NCBI GenBank assembly: GCA_963665455.1
Contig: OY762279.1
Span: 4,526,001-4,590,000 of the forward strand
From: VXNE01 sp963665455
GTDB lineage: Bacteria > Pseudomonadota > Gammaproteobacteria > Pseudomonadales > Azotimanducaceae
Direction: 5' to 3'
DNA length: 64,000 nucleotides
Shown here: in pieces, positions 8,968-17,757 of the stretch
Layout: the number at the start of each line of letters is the position of its first letter
Numbering within the stretch: the stretch's first letter is position 1
Translations under genes and position numbers: made by a program
Notes under the pieces: generated by a model
What the model saw: the letters and a program-made list of their open reading frames with translations, nothing else
Database searches by the model: none
What the model was told of the DNA's origin: nothing

Positions 8968-10038
8968 TCACCGCGAGAGTCGTTCCACCATCGCCCCGCT
9001 CGCCCACGACTCGAAGCCACCGCCGCTCCGGACCACGAAGTACGCGGCGAGCCGATGCGCATCCGCCCACGCCGGACCTCGCTTCGGGCCGAGCACCAGA
9101 AGCAGCGTCGCGTACCCGTCGGCCCACATGGCCGAAGGGTGTAGGACGGACACCGAGGCGAGCCCGTGCCGGATCGGAGCGCCCGTTGCCGGATCGATGA
9201 CGTGCGGCCGGCGCACGTCGCCGTCCATCGCGAAGTTGCGATAGTCCCCGGAGGTCGCGATGGCTTCGTTGCGCAGTTCGATCACCCGCGGGGGTTGCGT
9301 GTCCAAGGACGCCGGGGACTCGATGGCGACCCGCCAAGGCCGACCGGCGGGGCCAACGCCACGCGCCCGCACCTCTCCGCCGATCTCCACGACGTAGTCC
9401 CGGCAAGCCGCCGCCTCGAGGGCCCGTGCCAACGCGTCGACGCCGAAGCCCTTCCCGATGGCGGCGAGATCGATCCGCACCGGCGCAGTCCTACGCAGCC
9501 GCTGGCCGTCCATCTCCAAGAACCGATGGCCGACGCGTTGCCGGGCCGCGTCGATCGCCCCCGGGGCCGGAACCTGTTCCACGGTCGGTCCTTCCGATGG
9601 CCGCGGACCAAAGCCCCAGGCGTCCACCAGCGCACCGACCGTGACGTCGAACGCCCCCTCCGAAGCCGCCGACAGTTCGAGCGCGGCATCCATCACGGCC
9701 GCCAAGGTTGGGGAGAGCGTGACCCAGGTGCCGACGGGCGCGGCGTGGAAGCGGGAGACCTCCGAATCCTCGTCCCAATTCGAGAGCGCCGCGTTGACGT
9801 CGGCGAGCACGGCCACAACGGACTCTCCGTCCAGCGCGGGAGCGCACCGGGCCACGACGCGGTAGGACGTGCCCATCGTCGGTCCGGTCAGCTCCCGGTA
9901 CTCGGGGGCGCAGGCTGCGAGCAGTCCGAGCGCGCCGATGCCCGCGGCCCGCTTCCACGCCGAAGGCGAGGCATGGATCCGCCGCCGTGGACCAAACGGC
10001 TCCGGTCGCTTAGGCTCCGCTCCTCGTTCCTTCCACAC
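8968..10038 (-). CDS. apbE: ApbE-type FAD:protein FMN transferase, lipoprotein
   Basis: Transfers FMN from FAD onto threonines of target proteins such as NqrB, NqrC and RnfG, acting outside the inner membrane. A lipoprotein signal is visible (hydrophobic run then LLAAC). The mature part has the ApbE marks GTSYRVVA, IDLAAIGKGFGVDALA, the EIGGEVRARG strand and a late HVIDPATG...ASVSVL region with the Mg-binding Asp. The start is uncertain: GTG at complement 10036-10038 avoids running into the divergent enoyl-CoA hydratase gene, but leaves a long charged n-region. Only 13 bases separate the two divergent starts. Confidence 0.88.
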   Translation of the reverse strand: MWKERGAEPKRPEPFGPRRRIHASPSAWKRAAGIGALGLLAACAPEYRELTGPTMGTSYRVVARCAPALDGESVVAVLADVNAALSNWDEDSEVSRFHAAPVGTWVTLSPTLAAVMDAALELSAASEGAFDVTVGALVDAWGFGPRPSEGPTVEQVPAPGAIDAARQRVGHRFLEMDGQRLRRTAPVRIDLAAIGKGFGVDALARALEAAACRDYVVEIGGEVRARGVGPAGRPWRVAIESPASLDTQPPRVIELRNEAIATSGDYRNFAMDGDVRRPHVIDPATGAPIRHGLASVSVLHPSAMWADGYATLLLVLGPKRGPAWADAHRLAAYFVVRSGGGFESWASGAMVERLSR

Positions 10039-10051
10039 CAGAGAGAGCCCC

Positions 10052-10819
10052 ATGGAGTTCTGCACAGTCGACAAAGCCGACCACATCATGACGGTGACGC
10101 TCAACCGCCCCGAGCGTCTCAACGCCCTGCACCCGCCCGCCAACGCGGAACTCGGCGAGGTATTCGACGACTACGCGAACGACGCCGACATGTGGGTGGC
10201 GATCATCACCGGCGCCGGACGCGGTTTCAGCGCCGGCAACGACCTGCGCTACCAAGCCGAGGGCGGCGAGCGCGTGCCGACCCCGCGCGGCTTCGGCGGG
10301 CTCACGTCCCGTTTCGACATGGCCAAGCCCGTCATCGCCGCCGTCAACGGCGTCTCCATGGGGGGCGGGTTCGAGATCGCCCTGGCGTGCGACATCATCA
10401 TCGCCTCCGAGAACGCCGTGTTCGCGTTGCCCGAGCCCAAGGTCGGCCTGGCCGCCCTCGCCGGCGGGCTGCAACGGCTGCCGCGGCAGATCGGTTCCAA
10501 GCGCGCCCTCGGCATGATCCTCACGGGCCGCCACGTCTCCGCCCAGGAAGGCTACGAACTCGGCTTCGTCAACGCGGTCGTCCCCGCCGAGGACCTCATG
10601 GACGAGACCCGCAAGTGGGCCGGGTGGATTCTGGAGTGCGCGCCGCTGTCGATCCGCGCCAGCAAGGATGTGGTGCAGCGGAGCCTGGACATGGCGTCCC
10701 TACAGGAGTCCATGGAGGTGTCGTACGACTCCGTGCGCACGCTGTCGCGCAGCGAGGACTTCATCGAGGGGCCCCGGGCGTTCGCGGAGAAGCGTCCGCC
10801 GAACTGGCAGGGCCGGTAA
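10052..10819 (+). CDS. Enoyl-CoA hydratase/isomerase family protein
   Basis: A crotonase-fold protein of 255 residues that acts on acyl-CoA thioesters. The N-terminus VTLNRPERLNAL, the oxyanion-hole segments GFSAGNDL and NGVSMGGGFEIAL, and ALPEPKVGLAALAGGLQRLP are all standard. A Glu is kept in ALPEPKVG, the segment where one hydratase Glu normally lies. A purine-rich GAGAGAG lies just ahead of ATG 10052. The exact substrate cannot be told from sequence, and there is no neighbouring beta-oxidation operon. Confidence 0.9.
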   Translation: MEFCTVDKADHIMTVTLNRPERLNALHPPANAELGEVFDDYANDADMWVAIITGAGRGFSAGNDLRYQAEGGERVPTPRGFGGLTSRFDMAKPVIAAVNGVSMGGGFEIALACDIIIASENAVFALPEPKVGLAALAGGLQRLPRQIGSKRALGMILTGRHVSAQEGYELGFVNAVVPAEDLMDETRKWAGWILECAPLSIRASKDVVQRSLDMASLQESMEVSYDSVRTLSRSEDFIEGPRAFAEKRPPNWQGR

Positions 10820-10837
10820 GGGCTGTTTCACGGCCCA

Positions 10838-10854
10838 GAATCTCCCTGAGATTC
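10838..10854. terminator. Small perfect hairpin between convergent genes
   Basis: GAATCTC and GAGATTC pair perfectly around a three-base loop, between the ends of the enoyl-CoA hydratase and luciferase-like genes. No T tract follows on either side, so it is only a possible bidirectional stop signal. Confidence 0.25.
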
Positions 10855-10911
10855 ACGCTGTATATTGCTAGAAATTAACGCCTTCTCAGACGGGAGTGGC
10901 CGCGGATGGGG

Positions 10912-11715
10912 CTACGATCCCAGCGCGGCCACGCGCTCCACTTCCGCCCGATAGTCGTCGAGTCCCGAGTAACGGATGCCGTGTACGAAGCGGTCCGCGC
11001 CCGCCTCCTCGTACGCGGCAAGGCGCTCCCTTGCGGCGATCGGGTCGGCCGGCAGTCCTCCCATGACCGTCGCCGCGCCTGGGGCGCGGCCGGCTTCTTC
11101 GCAGAGCGCCCGGTAGGTCGCCATGTGCCGCGCCAGCTTGTCCGGCGCCAACGCCATCGGCAACCAGCCGTCGCCGTAACGCGCCGCGCGCTCCAGCGCG
11201 TGCGGCGGCCCTCCGCCGATCAACACCGGGGGCTTGCGCGGCCGCGGCTTGAACAGGAACGGCTGGCCGTTTTCGGTTACCTCGTCCCCCGCGAAGCAGC
11301 GGTTGAGCAAGTCGAGGACCGAGTCCGCGATGCGTCCGCGCCGGCTCCGGTCCACGCCGAGCGCACGGAACTCCGGCACCATCCAGCCCACCCCGGCACC
11401 GAGAATCAGGCGCTCGCCCGAGAGTTCCTGCAACGACGCGATCTGCTTCACCGTCGGCAGCGCGGACCGATACGGCAGGATCAGAACGCCGACGCCCAGC
11501 CGGATGCGCTCGGTGCCGCCGGCGAGCCACGCGAGGGCGATGAGGGGGTCGATGTAGCGCCCGCCGGAACCCTCCGCATCGTCCGGTGGGATCGCCAGGT
11601 GATCGACCACCCACACGGACTCGAGGCCCGCCTCTTCGGCCAATGCCGCGCAACCGGCCATGACCTCGGCGGTGGCCTGGCCGCCCATGTTGCGAATCGT
11701 GGTTCCGAGATGCAT
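10912..11715 (-). CDS. Luciferase-like (LLM class) flavin-dependent oxidoreductase
   Basis: A 267-residue TIM-barrel protein of the bacterial luciferase/F420-dependent group. The N-terminus has the EEAGLESVWVVDHL motif, followed by RIRLGVGVLILPYR, GERLILGAGVGW, RGRIADSVLDLL and PPVLIGGGPPHALERAARYGDGW. These are the family's flavin and substrate barrel segments. It uses FMN or F420; which one is not decidable here. It is divergent from the membrane/spermidine-synthase-like pair, with 79 bases between. Confidence 0.88.
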   Translation of the reverse strand: MHLGTTIRNMGGQATAEVMAGCAALAEEAGLESVWVVDHLAIPPDDAEGSGGRYIDPLIALAWLAGGTERIRLGVGVLILPYRSALPTVKQIASLQELSGERLILGAGVGWMVPEFRALGVDRSRRGRIADSVLDLLNRCFAGDEVTENGQPFLFKPRPRKPPVLIGGGPPHALERAARYGDGWLPMALAPDKLARHMATYRALCEEAGRAPGAATVMGGLPADPIAARERLAAYEEAGADRFVHGIRYSGLDDYRAEVERVAALGS

Positions 11716-11794
11716 CGCTTTCCTCCTGCTTCCGAGCTGTTTCCGAGTCCCGATGGCACGAACGCCCGCGCTCGCTTACGCTGGCGGGGCTCCC

Positions 11795-12394
11795 ATGTTC
11801 CACGCCAGAACCATCGCCGTCCACGTCGCCGCCTTCGGCGGGGGCTTCGTCATCATGTCGCTGGAACTGCTCGGCGGGCGCATCCTCGCGCCCTGGTTCG
11901 GCGGCAGCATTCACGTCTGGGGCAGCATCATCACGGTATTCATGGTGTCGCTGTCGCTGGGTTATCTCCTCGGCGGGCGTCTCTCGCTGCGCAATCCGAG
12001 CCTCGACAAGCTGGCCGCCGCCTTCCTCTGCGGGGGCGTCGCCCTCGTGCCACTCGTGCATGCGGCCGAACCCGCGATGGCCTGGCTCTTCGACTTGATC
12101 GAAGACCCGCGCTACGGATCCCTCGCCGCCTCCCTCGTGCTCTTCTCCCTGCCCACGGTGCTGCTCGGGATGATCTCCCCCTACGCGGTTCGCCTGCTCG
12201 TGCGCACGGCGCCGGAATCCGGCCACGTCGCGGGAACGCTCTACTTCGTCTCCACCCTCGGCAGCGCGGTGGGGACCCTGGGGACGTCGTTCTACTTCGT
12301 GCTCTGGTTCGAGGTGAACACCATTCTGACCGGACTCGTGGTCGCCCTCGCCGTGCTGGCCGCCGTCGCCTTCGCCGGGGAGCGGGCCTCGTGA
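11795..12394 (+). CDS. Membrane half of a split spermidine-synthase-like protein
   Basis: A 199-residue integral membrane protein with about six hydrophobic helices, starting at ATG 11795. The segment AAFGGGFVIMSLELLGGRILAPWFGGSIHVWGS is typical of the N-terminal membrane part of large fused-MFS/spermidine-synthase-like proteins. Its stop overlaps the GTG of the next gene, which encodes the soluble half. What is often one polypeptide is here two coupled genes. The substrate is unknown; such proteins are often called polyamine aminopropyltransferase-like without proof. Confidence 0.8.
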   Translation: MFHARTIAVHVAAFGGGFVIMSLELLGGRILAPWFGGSIHVWGSIITVFMVSLSLGYLLGGRLSLRNPSLDKLAAAFLCGGVALVPLVHAAEPAMAWLFDLIEDPRYGSLAASLVLFSLPTVLLGMISPYAVRLLVRTAPESGHVAGTLYFVSTLGSAVGTLGTSFYFVLWFEVNTILTGLVVALAVLAAVAFAGERAS

Positions 12395-13329
12395 GGGCAC
12401 GGCGCGGACCAGCGCTCCGGCCGAATCGGTGGCTCCGGGCGATCCGGGCCGTTCGGGCGGCCACGATTTTCTGCTGCCTCGCCGCAGCGACCGGGCAAGC
12501 CAAGGTGATCCACCGCGAGGCGTCGCTCTATCAGACCGTCCTCGTCACCGAACGGGGCGCGGTGGTCTGCCTCCAGTTCGAGACCCGCAAGGACCTGCGC
12601 AACCAGTCCTGCCTCGACCGGCGCCGGCCCCGCCACCTCGTACTGCCCTACACACGCATGTTGCTTGGCGCGCTCCTCCTCGTGCCGAATCCCGAGACCA
12701 TCCTCGTGATCGGGCTCGGCGGCGGAATCCTGCCCACCGCGTTCGCCGAACTGCTTCCCGACGCCCATGTCGACGCCGTCGAGATCGACCCCGTCGTGGT
12801 CGGGGTGGCGGAGCGGTTCTTTGGGTTTCGGGAAACCGCGCGGGTCCGCGTCTTCGTCTCGGACGCCCGGGTGTTCACCCGCCGAGCCGCCGGCCGGGAC
12901 CGCCGCTACGACCTGATCGTCCTCGATGCCTTCGGCAGCGAGTACATCCCCGAGCACCTGATGACCGTCGAGTACTTTCGCGAAACCCGTGCCCTCCTCA
13001 CCCCGCGCGGAGTCGTCGCCGCCAACACCTTCCGGGATAGCGGGCTGCACGACCACGAATCCGAGACCTGGCACCAGGCATTCGGTCCCTTCATCGAGTT
13101 CACCACGGACTACAGCCTGAACCGGATCCTCATGGCCTCCGCCGCACCTCTACCCGAAGCGTCCACGGTCGACGAGCGCGCGCGCACCTGGCACCGGAAA
13201 CTCGAACGCTTCGGCGTCTCCATCACCGACTTTCCCGGCGCCTTCAACCGAGCGCCGCGCTGGGACCGGACCAAGGAGGCCCTCACGGATCAATACGCCC
13301 CGGCCAACCTGCTGCGCGCCGGGGAGTAG
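12391..13329 (+). CDS. Spermidine-synthase-like Rossmann methyltransferase-fold protein
   Basis: A 312-residue protein starting at GTG 12391, overlapping the preceding stop by four bases (GTGA). A basic N-terminus and one hydrophobic helix (about 20-35) may anchor it. The rest has the spermidine-synthase fold: VIGLGGGILPTAFAELLP (nucleotide-binding loop), DAVEIDPVVVGVAERFFG, RVFVSDARVF and YDLIVLDAFGSEYIPEHL. It probably acts with the membrane protein upstream. The true acceptor is unknown, and the key aminopropyl-transfer residues are not fully kept, so polyamine synthesis should not be assumed. Confidence 0.8.
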   Translation: MRARRGPALRPNRWLRAIRAVRAATIFCCLAAATGQAKVIHREASLYQTVLVTERGAVVCLQFETRKDLRNQSCLDRRRPRHLVLPYTRMLLGALLLVPNPETILVIGLGGGILPTAFAELLPDAHVDAVEIDPVVVGVAERFFGFRETARVRVFVSDARVFTRRAAGRDRRYDLIVLDAFGSEYIPEHLMTVEYFRETRALLTPRGVVAANTFRDSGLHDHESETWHQAFGPFIEFTTDYSLNRILMASAAPLPEASTVDERARTWHRKLERFGVSITDFPGAFNRAPRWDRTKEALTDQYAPANLLRAGE

Positions 13330-13419
13330 CCACCCAAACGCCCACGGCACACGCGAGCCCCGCTTGTCTCTGCGGCCTGCCGCGCCTAACGTTCGCCGAC
13401 CGCCCGACGAGTCCAACCG

Positions 13420-14997
13420 ATGCCCGACTGGAACTTCCCCTACCCCTCGCGCCGCGCGCCCGTCTTCGCCGCCAACGCCGTCGCCACGTCCCAACCGCTG
13501 GCGACGGCGGCGGGCATCGAGGCCCTGCGCCGGGGCGGCAACGCGGTGGATGCCGCCCTCGCGGCGGCGATCACGCTCACGGTCGTCGAACCGAACATGA
13601 ACGGCGTCGGCAGCGACGCATTCGCCATGGTGTGGGACGGGGACCGGCTACACGGGCTCAACGCCTCCGGCCGCGCGCCCGCGGCTTGGCATCCCGAGCG
13701 CTTCGCCGGACACGCCCAGATGCCCACCCAGGGCTGGGACACCGTGACGGTGCCCGGTGCCGTGAGCGCATGGGTGAAGCTGTCGGAGCAGTTCGGTGCC
13801 CTCCCCTTCGAGGCGCTGTTCGCAGAACCAATACGCCACGCGCGGGACGGCTTTCAGGTCGGCCACATCACCGCCGGACACTGGCGTTTCGCCCTCGACG
13901 CCTATGCGGAGTTCGAGCACTTCCAGGCTCACTTCGGCCCGGGCGGGCGGGCGCCAACCCCGGGGGAGCGCTTCGCCAAGCCCGACCTCGCGGCCACCCT
14001 GGAACTCATCGCACAAACGCGCGGGGAAGCGTTCTATCGCGGATCGCTGGCCGACCGCATCGCAGACACGGCCGCAGCCGAGGGCGGCGCCATGACGCGG
14101 GACGATCTCGCGGCCCACACCGCCGACTGGGTCGCCCCAATCGCCCAAGACTATGGATCCATCACCGTCCACGAGATTCCCCCGAACGGCCAGGGGCTGG
14201 CCGCACAGATCGCGCTGGCGATTCTCGGCCACCTGGGCCTGGCCGACTTGCCTCCCAATGGCGTGGAATCCGTGCATCGCCAGATCGAGGCGATGAAGAT
14301 CGCCATCCGCGCCGCGTTCGACCACTTCGCGGACCCCCGCGCCATGACCACCCCACCGGAGGCGCTGCTCGAACCCGGTTCCCTCGCCCGGGCCGCCGCC
14401 AGCATTGGGTCTTCCGCGGCGACGCTGCCCCCCGTCGCGCTCCCCGTCGGGCACGACACCGTGACCCTCACCGCCGCCGACGCGGACGGCCGCATGGTGA
14501 GCTTCATCCAGTCGAACTACATGGGCTTCGGCTCCGGCGTCGTCATTCCCGGCACCGGGATCGCCATGCAGAATCGCGGCACCGGGTTCAGCCTCGCGCC
14601 CGGCCACCCGAATCGCGTCGGCGGCGGCAAGCGGCCGTATCACACGATCATCCCCGGCTTCGTGACCGAGGCGGGAGCGCCCCGCCTGAGCTTTGGGTTC
14701 ATGGGCGGACACATGCAGCACCAGGGGCATGTGCAGACAGTCCATCGCCTCTTCGACCTCGGCGAGAATCCCCAGGCCGCGTCCGACGCCCCCCGCTGGC
14801 AGGTGCTGCCCGACTACACGGTGGCGTTGGAGACGGGCTTCCCCGAGGACGTGGCGAATGGCCTGCACGCCCGGGGACACCGGGTCGCGACGGCGGATCC
14901 GGCCCTATTCGGCGGCGCGCAACTCATCCTGCGCATGGACGACGGTTACTGCGCGGCCTCGGACCACCGCAAGGAGGGCATGGCGGCGGGGTTCTGA
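13420..14997 (+). CDS. Gamma-glutamyltransferase family protein (Ntn hydrolase)
   Basis: A 525-residue precursor of the gamma-glutamyltranspeptidase family. N-terminal VATSQPLATAAGIEALRRGGNAVDAALA and PNMNGVGSDAF are family hallmarks. The autocleavage site is GHDTVTLTAADADG, with the nucleophile Thr at about residue 348, followed by NYMGFGSGVVIPGTGI and GGKRPYHTIIP. There is no obvious signal peptide, unlike periplasmic GGT, so a cytoplasmic amidase role is more likely than glutathione hydrolysis. The gene is monocistronic in context. Confidence 0.9.
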   Translation: MPDWNFPYPSRRAPVFAANAVATSQPLATAAGIEALRRGGNAVDAALAAAITLTVVEPNMNGVGSDAFAMVWDGDRLHGLNASGRAPAAWHPERFAGHAQMPTQGWDTVTVPGAVSAWVKLSEQFGALPFEALFAEPIRHARDGFQVGHITAGHWRFALDAYAEFEHFQAHFGPGGRAPTPGERFAKPDLAATLELIAQTRGEAFYRGSLADRIADTAAAEGGAMTRDDLAAHTADWVAPIAQDYGSITVHEIPPNGQGLAAQIALAILGHLGLADLPPNGVESVHRQIEAMKIAIRAAFDHFADPRAMTTPPEALLEPGSLARAAASIGSSAATLPPVALPVGHDTVTLTAADADGRMVSFIQSNYMGFGSGVVIPGTGIAMQNRGTGFSLAPGHPNRVGGGKRPYHTIIPGFVTEAGAPRLSFGFMGGHMQHQGHVQTVHRLFDLGENPQAASDAPRWQVLPDYTVALETGFPEDVANGLHARGHRVATADPALFGGAQLILRMDDGYCAASDHRKEGMAAGF

Positions 14998-15099
14998 CGG
15001 CATCGACCGCCAAAATGCGCGCGAGCCGTGGACGAATCGCGTTGATACGGATAGTATGCAGTCTTGCGTCTGGGCGATGGGACGGCCAATGAGATCGCC

Positions 15100-16575
15100 A
15101 TGGTAGGACACCTTCGCGCGATTCGGATGGAACGCCGCCTGCGCCAACGCGACGTTGCTGCGGCGGTGGGGATCACCGAGCACCAGATTCGCAAATGGGA
15201 ACGAGGGCTAGCGCTCCCGCCTCCCGACGTGCTGGAGGCACTGGCGGAGTTTTTTCGCGTCCCTCTTGACGAGTTGGGGGAAGCGCAACGAGCACATTCG
15301 ACGGTGATCGAGGCCGGCGAAGGGTACACAACCGCTCGAGTCATCCAGCAGCCCGAGATTCGAAGTCCGACCGTCGATGGGCCTCCCGAAGGCAGACTCA
15401 CAGTTCTTGACCTGTATTGCGGTGCCGGGGGGCTAACGTTTGGGTTGGAATTGACTGGTGGTTTTACAACAGTCGCGGGGCTAGACCTCTTGCCCGACAG
15501 AGTGAGCACGTTCAGGTTGAATCATCCCCATGCAACCGGACTAGTGGCTGACATTAGGGAGTTCCCCATCGAGACCCTCCATGCCGTCTCGGGTGGCGTC
15601 GACGTCGTGATTGGAGGCCCACCATGCCAAGGGTTCTCCTCGATCCGCCCTTTCCGTACGCTCACGGAGGGCGACAAGAGGAATTCCCTGCTTGAGGACT
15701 TCCTACTAGCGGTATCCAGCCTGCGGCCGCGCTGGGTTATCTTCGAGAACGTCGTGGGCGTCCTGACACACGGTGGGGGCAACGTGCTCGCAAGTCTCCT
15801 GGAGGGCTTCGAGTCGTGTGGCTACGCCGTGTCGTGGCGTGTGTTGAACGCATCGCTCTACGGAGTACCGCAGAACAGGGAAAGGCTGTTGATTGTCGGC
15901 AATCGGCTTGGCGTGGACTTCGAATGGCCGGCGCCGTCCCATAGGAATGACTACAAGAGCATGGCGGGAGGGCGTCGTGAGGTCATCCGTACCGATGCCC
16001 TGTTCTCGCAACATCTGCCTCAATCGGTCACGGTTATGGAAGCCATCGGCGACCTTCCAGCGGTCCAATCTGGTGAAGCCAAAGACTCCTACGAGTCATC
16101 GCCCACTAACCCATTCCAAGTTTGGGCAAGACGTTCCGCAAGCCGGCTGACGTTGCACGATGCTACTCGCCACAGCGAGCATATGCTGGAGATCATTAGA
16201 CACGCTGGTCCAAACATCACATCGATACCCAAGGAACTGATACGAAGCGGCTTCAGCTCGTCGTATAGTAGGTTGGACGCCGACAGTCCAAGCACCACGC
16301 TAACGGTCAATTTCGTACACCCGGCGTCCAACCGCTGCATACACCCAGTTCAAGACAGAGCCCTGACGCCAAGGGAAGGAGCCCGCCTTCAGTCGTTTCC
16401 CGACACGTTTCGGTTCGCGGGGACAAGAGCGCAGGTAGTGAAACAGATCGGAAACGCGGTTCCACCGCTGCTCGCACGCTCGGTAGGGCAGGCGATACTA
16501 ACCGCAGATGCGGGCACTAAGGACGAACACGAGAGTGACCCGCGTGATGCTGTGCATGCTGAAGTAGCCGTCTGA
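15100..16575 (+). CDS. Type II DNA (cytosine-5) methyltransferase with N-terminal XRE helix-turn-helix
   Basis: Protective methyltransferase of the restriction-modification system. The first 60 residues form a Cro/CI-type HTH that could let the enzyme bind its own promoter, as in several m5C enzymes. The catalytic part has motif I DLYCGAGGLTFGLE, motif IV GGPPCQGFSS with the nucleophilic Cys, motif VI FENV, motif VIII PQNRERL and motif X KQIGNAVPP. ATG 15100 is the first good start; TTG 15064 would add 12 residues. The 3' end overlaps the convergent nuclease gene by 59 bases. Composition is less GC-rich than flanking genes, which fits transfer. Confidence 0.92.
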   Translation: MVGHLRAIRMERRLRQRDVAAAVGITEHQIRKWERGLALPPPDVLEALAEFFRVPLDELGEAQRAHSTVIEAGEGYTTARVIQQPEIRSPTVDGPPEGRLTVLDLYCGAGGLTFGLELTGGFTTVAGLDLLPDRVSTFRLNHPHATGLVADIREFPIETLHAVSGGVDVVIGGPPCQGFSSIRPFRTLTEGDKRNSLLEDFLLAVSSLRPRWVIFENVVGVLTHGGGNVLASLLEGFESCGYAVSWRVLNASLYGVPQNRERLLIVGNRLGVDFEWPAPSHRNDYKSMAGGRREVIRTDALFSQHLPQSVTVMEAIGDLPAVQSGEAKDSYESSPTNPFQVWARRSASRLTLHDATRHSEHMLEIIRHAGPNITSIPKELIRSGFSSSYSRLDADSPSTTLTVNFVHPASNRCIHPVQDRALTPREGARLQSFPDTFRFAGTRAQVVKQIGNAVPPLLARSVGQAILTADAGTKDEHESDPRDAVHAEVAV

Positions 16576-17179
16576 GCTTTGGCACTATTCGGCCATTGGG
16601 CGCGTACGGACACCTCGGCATATCAAGGAATACTGGAACGAGGCTGTCCATTCCTTGTGCGTTAATCACGGCGGTCTTCCCCGAGTCTCCTGCGGTGTTG
16701 CTGGAATTGAAGTGCGCTTCCTCTAGTTCGCCAAGACGAACTTCCCAAATCCACACCACGTCGCCCCGCGATTCCCTACGTCGCACAAAGTCCCCTTGGT
16801 CATCGGCAAGGACGTATCTGATAGTCAAGTGTGGGCCTGGCTTGATGAGGTGCCCTTTGGGCTTTCTAGTTTCCAGCGCAACTTTGATCTCTATATCGCG
16901 TGTACCTGGAGCGTTCCCAACCAAATCGGGAAATCTATGCGGCCGATTTGCCCTAAAGGCACCGTCGGAAGCGATGGAGACGCCTGCTCTGAACAGATTT
17001 CCGACAATGGCTGAGAGATTGGCAAGTTCGACCAGACCTGCAAGCCGCTCGCTTCGCCGCGAGATGAGCGTGTGATCGATTTGATCTAACACACTGTGCG
17101 TGTACTCGATGGCATCCCTGATCATGTCGACGGTCAAGCCGAAGTCGCGGAGAAGGTACAGCGTCGAGCAATAGGCCAT
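16517..17179 (-). CDS. Putative type II restriction endonuclease (PD-(D/E)XK fold)
   Basis: A 220-residue protein without a family I can name. FPDLVGN followed by GTRDIEIKVALETRKPKGH reads as a PD...E-x-K active site of the PD-(D/E)XK nuclease fold. A run of alternating strands follows. Position gives further support: it is convergent with an m5C methyltransferase, overlaps that gene's end by 59 bases, and begins 11 bases after a controller-protein gene. The recognition sequence cannot be read from this. Call strength rests on the motif plus context. Confidence 0.75.
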   Translation of the reverse strand: MAYCSTLYLLRDFGLTVDMIRDAIEYTHSVLDQIDHTLISRRSERLAGLVELANLSAIVGNLFRAGVSIASDGAFRANRPHRFPDLVGNAPGTRDIEIKVALETRKPKGHLIKPGPHLTIRYVLADDQGDFVRRRESRGDVVWIWEVRLGELEEAHFNSSNTAGDSGKTAVINAQGMDSLVPVFLDMPRCPYAPNGRIVPKLRRLLQHAQHHAGHSRVRP

Positions 17180-17190
17180 TCGTTTGGAAA

Positions 17191-17457
17191 TCAGTCATGA
17201 GTTTGGCTGGCGACGTCTGGCCGGTGACACGGCTCCTCCCCACTGACGCCTTCAAACAACGCACTCAACGAGAGATCTAGGGCGCCGGCTATCGCAACCA
17301 AATTGATCAGGCTGACATTGCGCTCGCCACGCTCGATACCTCCTAGGTAAGTCCGGTGCAATCCGGCCAGTTCCGCCAGCCCCTCTTGAGAGAGCCCACG
17401 CTGCCGACGTAGATGGCGGAGATGGGTACCGAATCGGGCAAGGGCGCGATCAACCAT
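17191..17457 (-). CDS. Controller (C) protein of the restriction-modification system
   Basis: An 88-residue XRE-family repressor/activator. Residues 8-65 form the five-helix HTH domain; GLSQEGLAELAGLHRTYLGGIERGERNVSLINL is the recognition region and is typical of R-M controller proteins such as C.AhdI and C.Esp1396I. These bind paired operators as dimers, first activating then repressing their own promoter, and so delay nuclease expression until DNA is methylated. The matching operator pair lies 22-48 bases upstream, and the nuclease gene follows 11 bases downstream. Confidence 0.87.
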   Translation of the reverse strand: MVDRALARFGTHLRHLRRQRGLSQEGLAELAGLHRTYLGGIERGERNVSLINLVAIAGALDLSLSALFEGVSGEEPCHRPDVASQTHD

Positions 17458-17479
17458 CTTTCAACATTCGATGTTTGAT

Positions 17480-17505
17480 GACGATGCGTCTACAGACTAT
17501 GAGTC
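17480..17505 (-). promoter_or_regulatory. Paired C-box operator upstream of the controller gene
   Basis: On the minus strand GACTCATAGTC is followed by the spacer TGTA and then GACGCATCGTC. The first box fits the GACTnnnAGTC consensus exactly; the second is a palindromic variant. Spacing of four bases equals that of known C-protein operators. The pair ends 22 bases before the controller start codon. By analogy, the distal box activates and the proximal one represses. Confidence 0.75.
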
Positions 17506-17757
17506 GCAATCCAGTGGTGCCGGCCTCGTAGCTTGCGGGCGGACACGAGCGGTCCAATCTCTCGGCAGTGTCGTGAGCCTGTGGCGATATGGCGTTTGCC
17601 CGGTGATCGAAGAACGGTCGGCCGTAGCTCCTGAGCGGCCGGGCTAGCTTGATCCGCAGGCACCGTTCGCAGTCTGCAACAGGTCGGCAGAGCGCGCCGG
17701 AGATAGGGAGCCCGACGAGGCCGGGTGGTAATGTCCCCCAAACGCCGTTGGGCGGCG

